Below are positions 1 through 8,965 of a stretch of DNA of 13,596 nucleotides, one piece after another. The DNA comes from an uncultured Bacteroidales bacterium (GTDB taxonomy: Bacteria; Bacteroidota; Bacteroidia; Bacteroidales; Bacteroidaceae). The DNA lies in NCBI GenBank assembly GCA_937995875.1, contig CALKIW010000055.1, forward strand, positions 1 to 13,596, given 5' to 3'. Within the stretch, counting starts at the first letter, position 1. Each line of letters begins with the position of its first letter. A program made the position numbers and the translations under genes. The notes beneath the pieces are model-generated. The model saw only the letters and a program-made list of their open reading frames with translations. It was not told the origin of the DNA and ran no database searches.

Positions 1-51
1 TGCTCAGGTGCTTATAAAAAACATTAAATTATAGTGTTGCGGAAATAAGGT
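1..51 (+). repeat. Left copy of a 51-bp perfect terminal inverted repeat
   Basis: Bases 1-51 are the exact reverse complement of 13543-13593; position 52 is the first mismatch. The repeat may extend beyond the window on the left, because the right copy continues three bases further. It is AT-rich and ends 17 bp before the first GH31 start codon, so it forms most of the visible leader of the operon. A TAGTGTTG at 32-39 is one base off the Bacteroides -7 element TAnnTTTG, so the repeat could supply an outward promoter, but no convincing -33 element is visible. It could be the end of an IS copy lying outside the window, a recombination site, or a repeat where an assembly stopped. Confidence 0.9.
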
Positions 52-68
52 AAATATAATAAGTAACC

Positions 69-2513
69 ATGAAATCAATTAAAAGTGTATTGATATTAAT
101 GGCGCTGTGTTGTTGTACTTCTCTTATAGGGCAAGATTATCAGCAGACTCCCGAGGGACTTAAGGCGACCGTTAATTCTGTAGATGTGGAGTTACAATTC
201 TACACTCCGTCAATTGTAAGAATTCTGAAATCTCCTGATGGCTGGAAGTATGTGAAAGAGAGCCTCTCGGTAATAGAGGCTCCTCAAAAAGTGAAACCTG
301 CCATTACCAGGGAAGGTAATACTGTTAGACTGAAAAGTAGTGAAATGGAGGTTACTCTTAATTTGGAGTCGGGCATTGTGGCTTTCTTCAATACTAAAGG
401 AGACCCTTTGCTTAGTGAGAAAGGAAAGCCGGAGTTTACTGATTTTGATGATGCCGGAAATAAAACATTCACAATCAAGCAATCGTTTATTTTAGATAAA
501 GATGAGCCTCTTTATGGATTAGGGATTCTCCAGAATGGAAAAATGTCGCAACGCAATCAGACCAAGCACCTTGTACAGGGCAATGTGGAGGACGTGGTTC
601 CATTCGTACAGTCTGTGAAAGGATACGGCCTTTTTTGGGATAATTATTCGCCAACCAATTTTGCTGATAAACCGGAAGGAACCTCTTTCCAGTCCGAAGT
701 GGGAGATTGCATCGACTATTACTTTATGTATGGTGGAAATGCTGATGGTGTAGTTGCACAAATGCGTGCATTGACCGGACAGGTTCCCATGTTCCCCCTC
801 TGGACTTACGGCTATTTCCAAAGCAAGGAACGCTATAAAAGTCAGGAAGAAACGGTGGGAGTGGTACGGAAATACCGTGAACTGGGTGTTCCTCTCGATG
901 GAATCATTCAGGATTGGCAATACTGGGGACACAACTATTTGTGGAATGCCATGGACTTTAAGAACCCTTCGTTCAGCGATCCTAAAAAGATGATCGATGA
1001 TGTGCATGGAATGAATGCGCATATGCTGATTTCTATCTGGTCCTCATTTGGACCGATGACCAAGCCTTACAGGGAACTGGACAAGAATGGCATGTTGTTT
1101 AACTTCTCCACATGGCCCCAATCGGGACTCGAAACTTGGCCGCCCAATATGGAATATCCTTCCGGAGTACGTGTATACGATGCCTATAACCCGAAAGCCC
1201 GTGATATTTATTGGAAATACCTGAATGAAGGTATCTTCAAATTAGGCATGGACGGCTGGTGGATGGATTCTACGGAACCCGACCACTTCGATTGGAAGCC
1301 GGAAGACTTTGATACAAAGACTTATCTGGGTTCGTTCCGCAAGGTGCGCAATGCTTATCCGCTGTTGACAGTGGGTGGAGTATATGATAATCAGCGTGCT
1401 GTAACTTCCGATAAACGCGTCTTTATTCTTACACGTTCCGTTTTTGCCGGGCAGCAACGTTACGGAGCCAATGTATGGTCGGGAGATATCGGCTCTTCCT
1501 GGGAGTCACTGCGTAATCAGATTCCGGCAGGCTTGAATTTTACTCTGACCGGAAATCCTAATTTCAATTCGGATATTGGTGGCTTCTTTGCCGGAAGCTA
1601 TAATAGGGGCTGGAATGACGGAAGTGCACCCAAGAATCCGATGTATCAGGAACTGTATGTGCGTTGGTTGCAATTCGGTACGTTTACACCGATGATGCGT
1701 TCACATGGAGCTGATACACCGAGGGAGATTTATCAATTCGGAAAAAAAGGTGAACCGATATATGATGCTATTGAAAAAATGATTCATCTGCGCTATGCAT
1801 TGTTGCCCTATATCTATTCCACTTCATGGGAAGTGACCGAACGGCAGTCGAGCTTTATGCGTGCGTTGGTGATGGACTTTGCGGCTGACAAGAAAGTATG
1901 GGATATAAAAGACCAATACATGTTCGGTAAATCCATTCTGGTAGCGCCGGTAGTTAATGCGCAATACACTCAGGAGAAGCTGGTAAAACTAAAAGAAAAT
2001 GATGGCTGGGATAAGAATAATGTTAAGAAATTTGAGAATAAAGCTCCGGTAGACTTTATGCAGGCTAAGTCCGCAAAGGTATATTTGCCGGAAGGTGCTA
2101 TCTGGTATGATTTCTGGACGAATGAAAAGTATGACGGCGGACAGGAAATAGAAAAGGAGACAACTATTGATGTCATTCCGTTGTATGTCAAGGCAGGTAG
2201 TATCATACCAATGGGACCTAAAGTGCAGTATGCAACAGAGAAACCATGGGATAATCTTGAATTGAAAGTATATGCCGGTGCCGATGGTTCTTTTGTTCTG
2301 TATGAAGATGAATTTGATAGTTATAATTATGAGTTGGGAGCATATACTGAAATCCCTATGACATGGAACAATGCTTCCCGCCAGTTGACCATTGGAGCAC
2401 GGAAGGGGGCATACGAAGGAATGTTGAAAAACAGAAAGTTTACTGTTGTACTTCAAGATGGAAGCCGGAAGGTTGTTGACTACAATGGGAAAAGAGTGAG
2501 TGTGAAATTTTAG
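69..2513 (+). CDS. GH31 glycoside hydrolase, probable alpha-xylosidase
   Basis: This 814-residue secreted enzyme probably removes non-reducing alpha-linked xylose (or glucose) from oligosaccharide side chains in the periplasm. Residues 1-22 form a signal peptide ending in SLIGQ; the CCC run lacks a proper lipobox, so a soluble periplasmic enzyme is more likely than a lipoprotein. An N-terminal beta-sandwich (about 23-235) precedes a (beta/alpha)8 barrel (about 240-590) and C-terminal beta domains. The barrel carries IIQDWQYWG (279-287), the nucleophile motif WWMDSTEP with Asp400, and the acid/base segment WSGDIG with Asp473, all typical of retaining GH31. A lysine- and asparagine-rich insertion at about 635-668 lies in the C-terminal part and is absent from the other GH31 of the operon. 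It is the first gene of the operon. Alpha-xylosidase fits the xylan-like context best, but alpha-glucosidase cannot be excluded by eye. Confidence 0.92.
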   Translation: MKSIKSVLILMALCCCTSLIGQDYQQTPEGLKATVNSVDVELQFYTPSIVRILKSPDGWKYVKESLSVIEAPQKVKPAITREGNTVRLKSSEMEVTLNLESGIVAFFNTKGDPLLSEKGKPEFTDFDDAGNKTFTIKQSFILDKDEPLYGLGILQNGKMSQRNQTKHLVQGNVEDVVPFVQSVKGYGLFWDNYSPTNFADKPEGTSFQSEVGDCIDYYFMYGGNADGVVAQMRALTGQVPMFPLWTYGYFQSKERYKSQEETVGVVRKYRELGVPLDGIIQDWQYWGHNYLWNAMDFKNPSFSDPKKMIDDVHGMNAHMLISIWSSFGPMTKPYRELDKNGMLFNFSTWPQSGLETWPPNMEYPSGVRVYDAYNPKARDIYWKYLNEGIFKLGMDGWWMDSTEPDHFDWKPEDFDTKTYLGSFRKVRNAYPLLTVGGVYDNQRAVTSDKRVFILTRSVFAGQQRYGANVWSGDIGSSWESLRNQIPAGLNFTLTGNPNFNSDIGGFFAGSYNRGWNDGSAPKNPMYQELYVRWLQFGTFTPMMRSHGADTPREIYQFGKKGEPIYDAIEKMIHLRYALLPYIYSTSWEVTERQSSFMRALVMDFAADKKVWDIKDQYMFGKSILVAPVVNAQYTQEKLVKLKENDGWDKNNVKKFENKAPVDFMQAKSAKVYLPEGAIWYDFWTNEKYDGGQEIEKETTIDVIPLYVKAGSIIPMGPKVQYATEKPWDNLELKVYAGADGSFVLYEDEFDSYNYELGAYTEIPMTWNNASRQLTIGARKGAYEGMLKNRKFTVVLQDGSRKVVDYNGKRVSVKF

Positions 2514-2550
2514 TGCTATTTGGAAATATAGATTTTAAATACCAGAAACA

Positions 2551-3936
2551 ATGAAGAAACTTATTTTGCCCGGGTTGACGGCAGCTATGTTGTTTATGGC
2601 TTCTCCTCAGGAGTGCCTGAATGCCCAGACTCCGATTATACAGACCAAATTTACTGCCGACCCTGCGCCAATGGTGCATAAGGGTACAGTATACCTTTAT
2701 ACTACCCATGATGAAGACTATGCTCCCGAAGGAATGGCAGGCTTCCGCATGAAAGAATGGTTGCTTTACACCAGCACCGATATGGTGAACTGGACGGATC
2801 ATGGAACCATAGCCGACTTGTATAACTTTAAATGGGCTGACCCTGCCGTATCAGGTTGGGGAGGATTTGAGAATGGTGCCTGGGCTCCTCAGTGCATCGA
2901 GCGTAATGGAAAGTTCTATTTGTATTGTCCCGTGCAGGGACGAGGCATCGGTGTGCTGGTTGCCGATAATCCCTTTGGCCCTTTTACCGACCCCCTTGGA
3001 AAACCCTTGATCGGTGCCGAGTATGACAGTATTGACCCGAGTGTATTGATAGACGATGATGGACAGGCGTATCTATATTGGGGAAATCCTAATCTCTGGT
3101 ATGTGAAACTGAATGAAGATATGATATCTTGTGCGGGGGAAATCACGAAAGATAAATTAATCCGGAAGATAGAAAATCAGAAAGACCCTTATCATTTCCA
3201 GGAGGGTCCTTGGGCATACAAGAAGAATGGGCACTATTATATGGCTTATGCAAGTACATGCTGTCCGGAAGGTATCGGTTATGCAATGGGTTCTAGCCCG
3301 GTAGGCCCCTGGGAATTCAAGGGTTATATAATGAAACCTAACAGAAAGTCCTCCGGAAACCATCCGGGCATCATTGATTATAAAGGTAAATCTTATGTGT
3401 TCGGGTTTAACTACCGTTTGAACTTCATGATAACCGACAAGCATCATGAACGCCGTTCCATATGTGTGGCCGAGTTGGAGTATAATCCCGATGGCACAAT
3501 CAAGGAACTGCCCTGGTGGGATGACGGTGTTGCAGTTGAGCCTGTCGGCACATTGAATCCTTATAAGCGGACTGAGGCGGAAACAATGGCTTGGAGTCAG
3601 GGACTTAAGACCGCCAAGGACGATGAAAGCGGGATGTATGTTACTTCCATTCATAACAGGGACTTCCTTCAAGTGAAAGCGGTTGACTTCGGCAAAGGGG
3701 CAAAGACATTTGAAGTCCGTGCAGCTACGATAACCAAAGGAAAGGTTGAAATCCGCTTGGATGACCTTGACGGTACATTGCTGGGGGTATGCGATATCAG
3801 TAATACCGGTGGCTGGAATACGTGGAAAACCTTTGTTACCGATGTGGAAAAGGTGGGTGGAGTTCACGATCTGTACCTCGTTTTTAGAGGAGGAGACGGA
3901 GAGATGTTCAACATGGACTATTGGAGATTCAAGTAG
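2551..3936 (+). CDS. GH43 (GH43_29-like) with C-terminal CBM6, arabinofuranosidase or beta-xylosidase
   Basis: This 461-residue enzyme is predicted to release arabinofuranose or xylose from xylan-type oligosaccharides by inversion. A signal peptide (about 1-26, ending LNAQ) points to the periplasm. The five-bladed propeller (about 28-330) shows the GH43 triad: base Asp37 in TADPAPM, modulator Asp162 in SIDPSV and acid Glu218 in QEGPW. Residues about 340-461 form a CBM6-like beta-sandwich, starting at EAETMAW and ending MDYWRFK. It is a divergent paralog of the gene at 7588-8949 and resembles arabinoxylan arabinofuranohydrolases such as B. subtilis XynD. Two regions that differ are notable: the Gly-rich loop of the paralog (LPGGGGFNRS) is replaced by NFMITDKHHERRS (291-303), and vicinal cysteines occur at 237-238. 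Exact substrate is uncertain. The gene lies 37 bp after the GH31 gene. Confidence 0.9.
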   Translation: MKKLILPGLTAAMLFMASPQECLNAQTPIIQTKFTADPAPMVHKGTVYLYTTHDEDYAPEGMAGFRMKEWLLYTSTDMVNWTDHGTIADLYNFKWADPAVSGWGGFENGAWAPQCIERNGKFYLYCPVQGRGIGVLVADNPFGPFTDPLGKPLIGAEYDSIDPSVLIDDDGQAYLYWGNPNLWYVKLNEDMISCAGEITKDKLIRKIENQKDPYHFQEGPWAYKKNGHYYMAYASTCCPEGIGYAMGSSPVGPWEFKGYIMKPNRKSSGNHPGIIDYKGKSYVFGFNYRLNFMITDKHHERRSICVAELEYNPDGTIKELPWWDDGVAVEPVGTLNPYKRTEAETMAWSQGLKTAKDDESGMYVTSIHNRDFLQVKAVDFGKGAKTFEVRAATITKGKVEIRLDDLDGTLLGVCDISNTGGWNTWKTFVTDVEKVGGVHDLYLVFRGGDGEMFNMDYWRFK

Positions 3937-3989
3937 ATGGCCGGGAAACCGCGTTAGAAATAAATCGTAAATAAATATATATCTGTATC

Positions 3990-5615
3990 ATGAAAAAGAT
4001 GATGTTGGCATGGCTGACTGTTGCTTCATTACTAATGGGGTGTTCCGGTTCGGAAATGCCGGTGAAGGGAACGTTTCGTAATCCGGTGGTTTATGCCGAT
4101 ATACCGGACATATCCATTACACGTGCGGGAGAATACTACTACATGATAAGTACCACCATGCACCTGATGCCCGGCGGGCCTGTTATGAGATCAAAAGATC
4201 TGGTAAATTGGGAAACTGTGAGTTATGTCTTCGATAAGTTGACTGATAACTCAAAGTATGATTTGATTGGTGGAACTGTTTATGGGCGCGGACAATGGGC
4301 ATCGTCCATACGCTATCATAACGGTAAGTTCTATGTATTGTTCTCACCAAACGATGTACCCTACCGGTCGTATATATTCACGGCGGACGATCCTGCCGGA
4401 AAGTGGGAACTATTATCGAGAACACAGCATTTCCATGATGCTTCTTTGTTTTTTGATGATGACGGACGGGTATATGTATTCTATGGAACCGGTGAGCTGA
4501 AGGAATTGAAGAGTGACTTGTCGGATGTGAAGCCCGATGGAGTCAGTATGAAGATATTCGAGCGGGATGCTGACGAACAGGGACTACTGGAAGGAAGCCA
4601 GGTTGTGAAGCATAACGGCAAGTACTATTTGTTGATGATCTCCATGGACTGGAGCATCCCCGGTCGGGTGCGCAGGGAAGTATGTTACCGTGCTGACACG
4701 ATTACAGGACCTTATGAGAAAAAGGTTATCCTGGAACATGATTTTGACGGTTACGGAGGAGTAGGCCAAGGTTGTATTATTGACTCGGAAGAAGGAGACT
4801 GGTATGGGGTTATTTTTCAGGACCGCGGAGGAATAGGCCGGGTGCCTACTCTGATGCCCTGCCGTTGGGTGGATGGATGGCCGATGCTGGGAGATGAAAA
4901 CGGTCATGTACCCTTGACGATGGAAAAAGAGATATATTCGACTGAAAACACCAAAGGAATACTTGGAAGTGATGACTTCAGCGATGAGAAGCTTTCACTC
5001 TACTGGCAATGGAATCATAATCCGGTAGATGATAAGTGGTCTTTGACGGAACGTCCGGGTTATCTGCGATTGAAGACCAGCCGGGTGGTTGATAACCTGT
5101 ATTTAGCTCCGAATACGATTACGCAACGTATGGAAGGGCCGAAGTGCAGTGCTACCATTTCTCTTGATGTTTCTCATATGAAGGATGGGGATGTAGCCGG
5201 ATTCAGCGCATTCAACGGACATTCCGGGCTTTTGTCAGTGGTGAAGGAAGGGGATGCAAAGCGTCTGGTTATGTCTACCAATATCGTTAATTTTGATAGG
5301 ACTCCCAATAAGGCAATAGCCAGTGTGGATATAGAAGAAAAAGAACAAGTCGAATTTAATCAGGATGTCATTTATCTGCGTATAGAAGGCGACTTCATGC
5401 CGAAACGCGATATTGCTACTTTCTATTATAGCCTGGATAATAAGGAATGGAAAAAGATAGGAACGGATTTCAAAATGCGCTTTGATTATACAAGACTCTT
5501 TATGGGAAGCAAGTTTGCTATCTTCAACTATGCAACAAAGTCGCTGGGAGGTTATGTCGACGTTGATTACTTTGACTATGAGAGAGCTAATGATAGAGTA
5601 ACTATTAATAAATAA
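3990..5615 (+). CDS. GH43 long form (GH43_12-like) lipoprotein, arabinofuranosidase or beta-xylosidase
   Basis: This 541-residue lipoprotein hydrolyses terminal arabinofuranosyl or xylosyl residues. The signal sequence ends in a lipobox, LMGC, with Cys18 as the lipidated residue. The N-terminal propeller (about 28-310) has the likely base Asp40 in IPDIS, modulator Asp150 in HDASLF and acid Glu201 in LEGSQ. It also has the late-propeller block GQGCII, then FQD and GRVPTLMP, characteristic of the long GH43 proteins. Residues about 325-537 form the concanavalin-like beta-sandwich that these enzymes carry, starting near DDFSDEKLSLYWQWN. That domain usually contributes to the active-site pocket. 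It is not closely related to the two CBM6-bearing GH43 proteins here, which suggests a different linkage preference. The next gene starts 13 bp downstream. Confidence 0.9.
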   Translation: MKKMMLAWLTVASLLMGCSGSEMPVKGTFRNPVVYADIPDISITRAGEYYYMISTTMHLMPGGPVMRSKDLVNWETVSYVFDKLTDNSKYDLIGGTVYGRGQWASSIRYHNGKFYVLFSPNDVPYRSYIFTADDPAGKWELLSRTQHFHDASLFFDDDGRVYVFYGTGELKELKSDLSDVKPDGVSMKIFERDADEQGLLEGSQVVKHNGKYYLLMISMDWSIPGRVRREVCYRADTITGPYEKKVILEHDFDGYGGVGQGCIIDSEEGDWYGVIFQDRGGIGRVPTLMPCRWVDGWPMLGDENGHVPLTMEKEIYSTENTKGILGSDDFSDEKLSLYWQWNHNPVDDKWSLTERPGYLRLKTSRVVDNLYLAPNTITQRMEGPKCSATISLDVSHMKDGDVAGFSAFNGHSGLLSVVKEGDAKRLVMSTNIVNFDRTPNKAIASVDIEEKEQVEFNQDVIYLRIEGDFMPKRDIATFYYSLDNKEWKKIGTDFKMRFDYTRLFMGSKFAIFNYATKSLGGYVDVDYFDYERANDRVTINK

Positions 5616-5628
5616 TATCCTGATATTC

Positions 5629-7569
5629 ATGAAACACTTTTTAGTTATAGCAGCGTTATTAATTTGCGGTGCAATAAAAGCGGAAGAGAAACAAATTACA
5701 AGTCCCGATGGGAAAATATTGGTAACTATCTCCGATAAAAATGGGCAACCTTCATATAGCATCAGCTATAATGGTACTCCTTTCATTCATTCTTCTCCTT
5801 TGGGGCTTGTGACTAATGTCGGTGATTTTTCCCGGGATATGTCTTTGGGACAGAATGTCCGGTCGAACAAAATTGACGAGACCTATACATTGCCTAATAT
5901 AAAGCAGAGCAATGTGCACTATGTGGCTACAGAAGCTGTATACCAGTTTAGCCAGCAAGATAAGGTTATTTTTGATGTTATATTTCGCGTAAGTGACCGG
6001 GATGTTGCTTTCAGATATAAAATGTATCCTCATAAGAAGGCCTTGTCCTGCGTTGTGAAAGAGGAAATGACCGGTTTTGTGCTTCCTGAGGGGAGTACGA
6101 CTTTCCTGTGTCCGCAGAGTAAACCTATGGGAGGATTTGCCCGCACTTCGCCCAGCTACGAAACTCCCTATAAAGCGGATGATTCCATGGGTAAAAATGG
6201 ATGGGGTGAAGGATATACTTTCCCTTGTCTGTTCCGTAATGGTGACAAAGGATGGATACTTATTTCAGAAACGGGTGTGGATAGTAAATATTGCGGAAGC
6301 CGTTTGCTGGGACATGAAAATGGCCTGTATACAATCGGTTTTCCTCAAGAAGGTGAAATGAACGGAAACGGTACAACTGCACCCGGACTTGCATTGCCGG
6401 GAGAAACTCCCTGGCGGACGATTACTTTGGGCGAAACTTTAGCTCCGATTGTTGAAACAACGGTTTCTTTTGATGTAGTAAAGCCATTGTATGCAGCGTC
6501 CGGCAAATATGAGTACGGCAGAGGTTCCTGGAGTTGGATTATCGGTATGGATGGAAGCACGAAGTATGAAGAGCAGTTGCGCTACATTGATTTCTCGGCG
6601 GCAATGGGTTATCAGTCTGTATTGGTAGATGCATTGTGGGATACGCAGATTGGATATGATAAGATTGATCAGTTGGCTAAATATGGGGCGCAGAAAGGGG
6701 TAGGTCTCTATCTGTGGTATAACTCTAACGGATACTGGAATGATGCTCCACAATCACCCCGTGGCATTATGGACAATGCGATAGCCCGTCGTAAAGAAAT
6801 GAAATGGATGCAAAGCATTGGAATACGTGGCATAAAGGTTGACTTCTTTGGTGGTGATAAGCAAGTTACCATGCAACTGTATGAAGATATTCTTGCTGAT
6901 GCCAATGAATACGGGTTGCTGGTGATTTTCCACGGATGTACTTTGCCTCGCGGCTGGGAACGTATGTATCCTAACTATGCATCGAGTGAAGCAGTATTGG
7001 CGAGTGAAAACCTGCATTTCTCTCAGGGAAGTTGTGACGCTGAGGCATTCAATGCCTGCCTGCATCCGTTTATCCGTAATACGGTGGGTAGCATGGACTT
7101 TGGGGGCAGTGCACTGAATAAATATTATAACTCAGATAATGCTCCGCGCGGAAGCCGGCGTATGACTTCTGACGTGTTTGCTTTGGCTACTGCAGTATTG
7201 TTTCAAAGTCCGGTGCAACATTTTGCCTTGGCTCCGAATAACCTGACGGATGCTCCGGAATGGGCGATAGGCTTCATGAAAGAAGTTCCTACCACATGGG
7301 ATGAAGTACGCTTTATTGATGGCTATCCCGGAAAATACGTAGTTATGGCTCGCAGGCATGGAGATAAATGGTATATTGCAGGGGTTAATGCCCAGAAAGA
7401 AACTGTAAAACTGAAGATTGCCTTGCCGATGTTTATGCCTGGCAATCAGGTACGGGTATTCAGTGATAATGAAGAATTGCAAGGAAATGTAAAACAAGTA
7501 AAGGTAAATAAGAAACAGGAGTTGCAATTGACAATGCCTTGCAATGGTGGAATATTAATTGTAGAATAA
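5629..7569 (+). CDS. GH97 glycoside hydrolase, probable retaining alpha-galactosidase
   Basis: This 646-residue enzyme has a signal peptide (about 1-18, ending AIKA) and should act in the periplasm. Layout follows GH97: an N-terminal beta-sandwich (about 20-285), a central (beta/alpha)8 barrel (about 290-545) and a C-terminal beta domain. Barrel motifs include GIKVDFFGGDKQ (401-412), HGCTLPRGWERMYPN (435-449) and SSEAV (452-456). By analogy with the retaining alpha-galactosidase branch (BT1871 type), Asp405 would be the nucleophile and Glu454 the acid/base. Inverting SusB-type alpha-glucosidases lack that nucleophile. Alpha-galactosidase is therefore the better guess, and it would fit galactose caps on complex xylan or xyloglucan side chains. 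The residue assignment is from motif position, not a structural alignment. It sits mid-operon. Confidence 0.92.
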   Translation: MKHFLVIAALLICGAIKAEEKQITSPDGKILVTISDKNGQPSYSISYNGTPFIHSSPLGLVTNVGDFSRDMSLGQNVRSNKIDETYTLPNIKQSNVHYVATEAVYQFSQQDKVIFDVIFRVSDRDVAFRYKMYPHKKALSCVVKEEMTGFVLPEGSTTFLCPQSKPMGGFARTSPSYETPYKADDSMGKNGWGEGYTFPCLFRNGDKGWILISETGVDSKYCGSRLLGHENGLYTIGFPQEGEMNGNGTTAPGLALPGETPWRTITLGETLAPIVETTVSFDVVKPLYAASGKYEYGRGSWSWIIGMDGSTKYEEQLRYIDFSAAMGYQSVLVDALWDTQIGYDKIDQLAKYGAQKGVGLYLWYNSNGYWNDAPQSPRGIMDNAIARRKEMKWMQSIGIRGIKVDFFGGDKQVTMQLYEDILADANEYGLLVIFHGCTLPRGWERMYPNYASSEAVLASENLHFSQGSCDAEAFNACLHPFIRNTVGSMDFGGSALNKYYNSDNAPRGSRRMTSDVFALATAVLFQSPVQHFALAPNNLTDAPEWAIGFMKEVPTTWDEVRFIDGYPGKYVVMARRHGDKWYIAGVNAQKETVKLKIALPMFMPGNQVRVFSDNEELQGNVKQVKVNKKQELQLTMPCNGGILIVE

Positions 7570-7587
7570 TCAAACTAAAAAAGCAAT

Positions 7588-8949
7588 ATGGATAAAATGA
7601 AGTCTTTATTCTTCTCATCGCTATTGACGGTGGTGGCTACTTCGGGACTGGCACAGAACCCGATCATTCAGACAAATTATACGGCCGATCCGGCTCCGAT
7701 GGTATATAATGATAAAGTATATCTTTATACTACCCATGATGAGGATAATTCCACCTGGTTTACGATGAACGACTGGCGATTGTATACCACGAGTGATATG
7801 GTGAACTGGACCGATCATGGGGCTGTTCTGTCATATACCGACTTCAGTTGGGCCAAAGGGGATGCCTGGGCTCCGCAATGTATCGAAAGAGGTGGAAAGT
7901 TCTATATGTATGTGCCTGTGATTTCGAGAATCAATAATAGGGGAGCTATTGGAGTGGCAGTGGCTGATAGTCCTTACGGTCCCTTCTATGATCCGCTTGG
8001 AAAGCCATTGGTTCAGAGTGAATGGGGAGATATTGACCCGACGGTTTTTATTGATGACGATGGACAAGCTTATATGTATTGGGGAAACCCGAATTTGTAT
8101 TATGTGAAATTGAATGAAGATATGATTTCCTACAGCGGGGATATTGTACGTGTACCTTTGACTGCGGAATCGTTCGGAAAGCGTGAGGGTGACTCTCAGA
8201 GAGCTACTTTGTACGAGGAAGGTCCCTGGCTTTATAAACGGGATAAGAAATATTACCTATTCTGGCCGGGAGGTCCGCTACCCGAGCATATCGGATATTC
8301 TACCAGCGATAGCCCTACAGGACCGTGGAAATATGGCGGTACGGTAATGGCTGCCGGAGGCGGATCGTTTACAATCCATCCGGGAGTTATCGACTTCAGA
8401 GGCAAGACCTACTATTTTTATCATAACGGAAAGTTGCCCGGTGGTGGTGGTTTCAACCGTTCGGTATGTGTGGAAGAACTTAAATTCAACAAAGACGGCT
8501 CAATTCCTGAGGTGAAGATGACGGAAGGAATCACCAAGGGGCTTGTTACCTTGAATCCATATGTAAAGAATGAAGCGGAAACAATCGCTTTCTCCGAAGG
8601 TTTTAAATCTTTCAAGAACAATCAGGTGGGTGTCTTTGTAACAGCAATGAAGGATGGTAGTTATATCCGGGTTCGTGACGTGGACTTTGGAACAAACGGT
8701 GCAACGAAGTTCACTGCCAGACTCGGTACGACACACAATGACCCCGTGCGGCTTGAGGTGCGCCTGGGTGGTGTGGACGGAGAATTGGTGGGAACCATTA
8801 AAGTGCCCCGGACAGGTGGCAGTGATCGTTGGGATTTGCGGACCATTGATATCTCGAAAGTGACCGGAGTACATGATCTATGTTTTGTGGTGAAGGGAAG
8901 ACCGTCTACCAACCTTATGTATTTCGATTATTGGATGTTCTCTAAATAA
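7588..8949 (+). CDS. GH43 (GH43_29-like) with CBM6, probable arabinoxylan arabinofuranohydrolase
   Basis: This 453-residue secreted enzyme is the closest in the window to characterised arabinoxylan arabinofuranohydrolases (B. subtilis XynD type), which remove arabinofuranose from single-substituted xylose in arabinoxylan. A signal peptide ends at SGLAQ (residue 23). The propeller carries base Asp34 in TADPAPM, modulator Asp150 in DIDPTVF and acid Glu211 in EEGPW. It retains the Gly-rich LPGGGGF loop (about 283-289), seen in that family and lost in the paralog at 2551-3936. Residues about 328-453 form a CBM6-like module with the usual FDYWMF ending, likely binding xylan or xylo-oligosaccharides. 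An in-frame ATG at 7597 (MKSLFF) would give an equally good signal peptide, so the start is not certain. It lies 18 bp after the GH97 gene. Confidence 0.93.
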   Translation: MDKMKSLFFSSLLTVVATSGLAQNPIIQTNYTADPAPMVYNDKVYLYTTHDEDNSTWFTMNDWRLYTTSDMVNWTDHGAVLSYTDFSWAKGDAWAPQCIERGGKFYMYVPVISRINNRGAIGVAVADSPYGPFYDPLGKPLVQSEWGDIDPTVFIDDDGQAYMYWGNPNLYYVKLNEDMISYSGDIVRVPLTAESFGKREGDSQRATLYEEGPWLYKRDKKYYLFWPGGPLPEHIGYSTSDSPTGPWKYGGTVMAAGGGSFTIHPGVIDFRGKTYYFYHNGKLPGGGGFNRSVCVEELKFNKDGSIPEVKMTEGITKGLVTLNPYVKNEAETIAFSEGFKSFKNNQVGVFVTAMKDGSYIRVRDVDFGTNGATKFTARLGTTHNDPVRLEVRLGGVDGELVGTIKVPRTGGSDRWDLRTIDISKVTGVHDLCFVVKGRPSTNLMYFDYWMFSK

Positions 8950-8965
8950 ATCAGCACTATATACT

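Noticed and set aside
3746..3970. Same-strand 74-codon frame overlapping the end of the GH43 gene
   Set aside because: It is an alternate frame of the CBM6 coding region with no family resemblance.
3937..3989. Possible hairpin or internal promoter in the longest intergenic gap of the operon
   Set aside because: Only a 3-bp CGG/CCG stem is visible and there is no TAnnTTTG element, so the gap looks like ordinary operon spacing.
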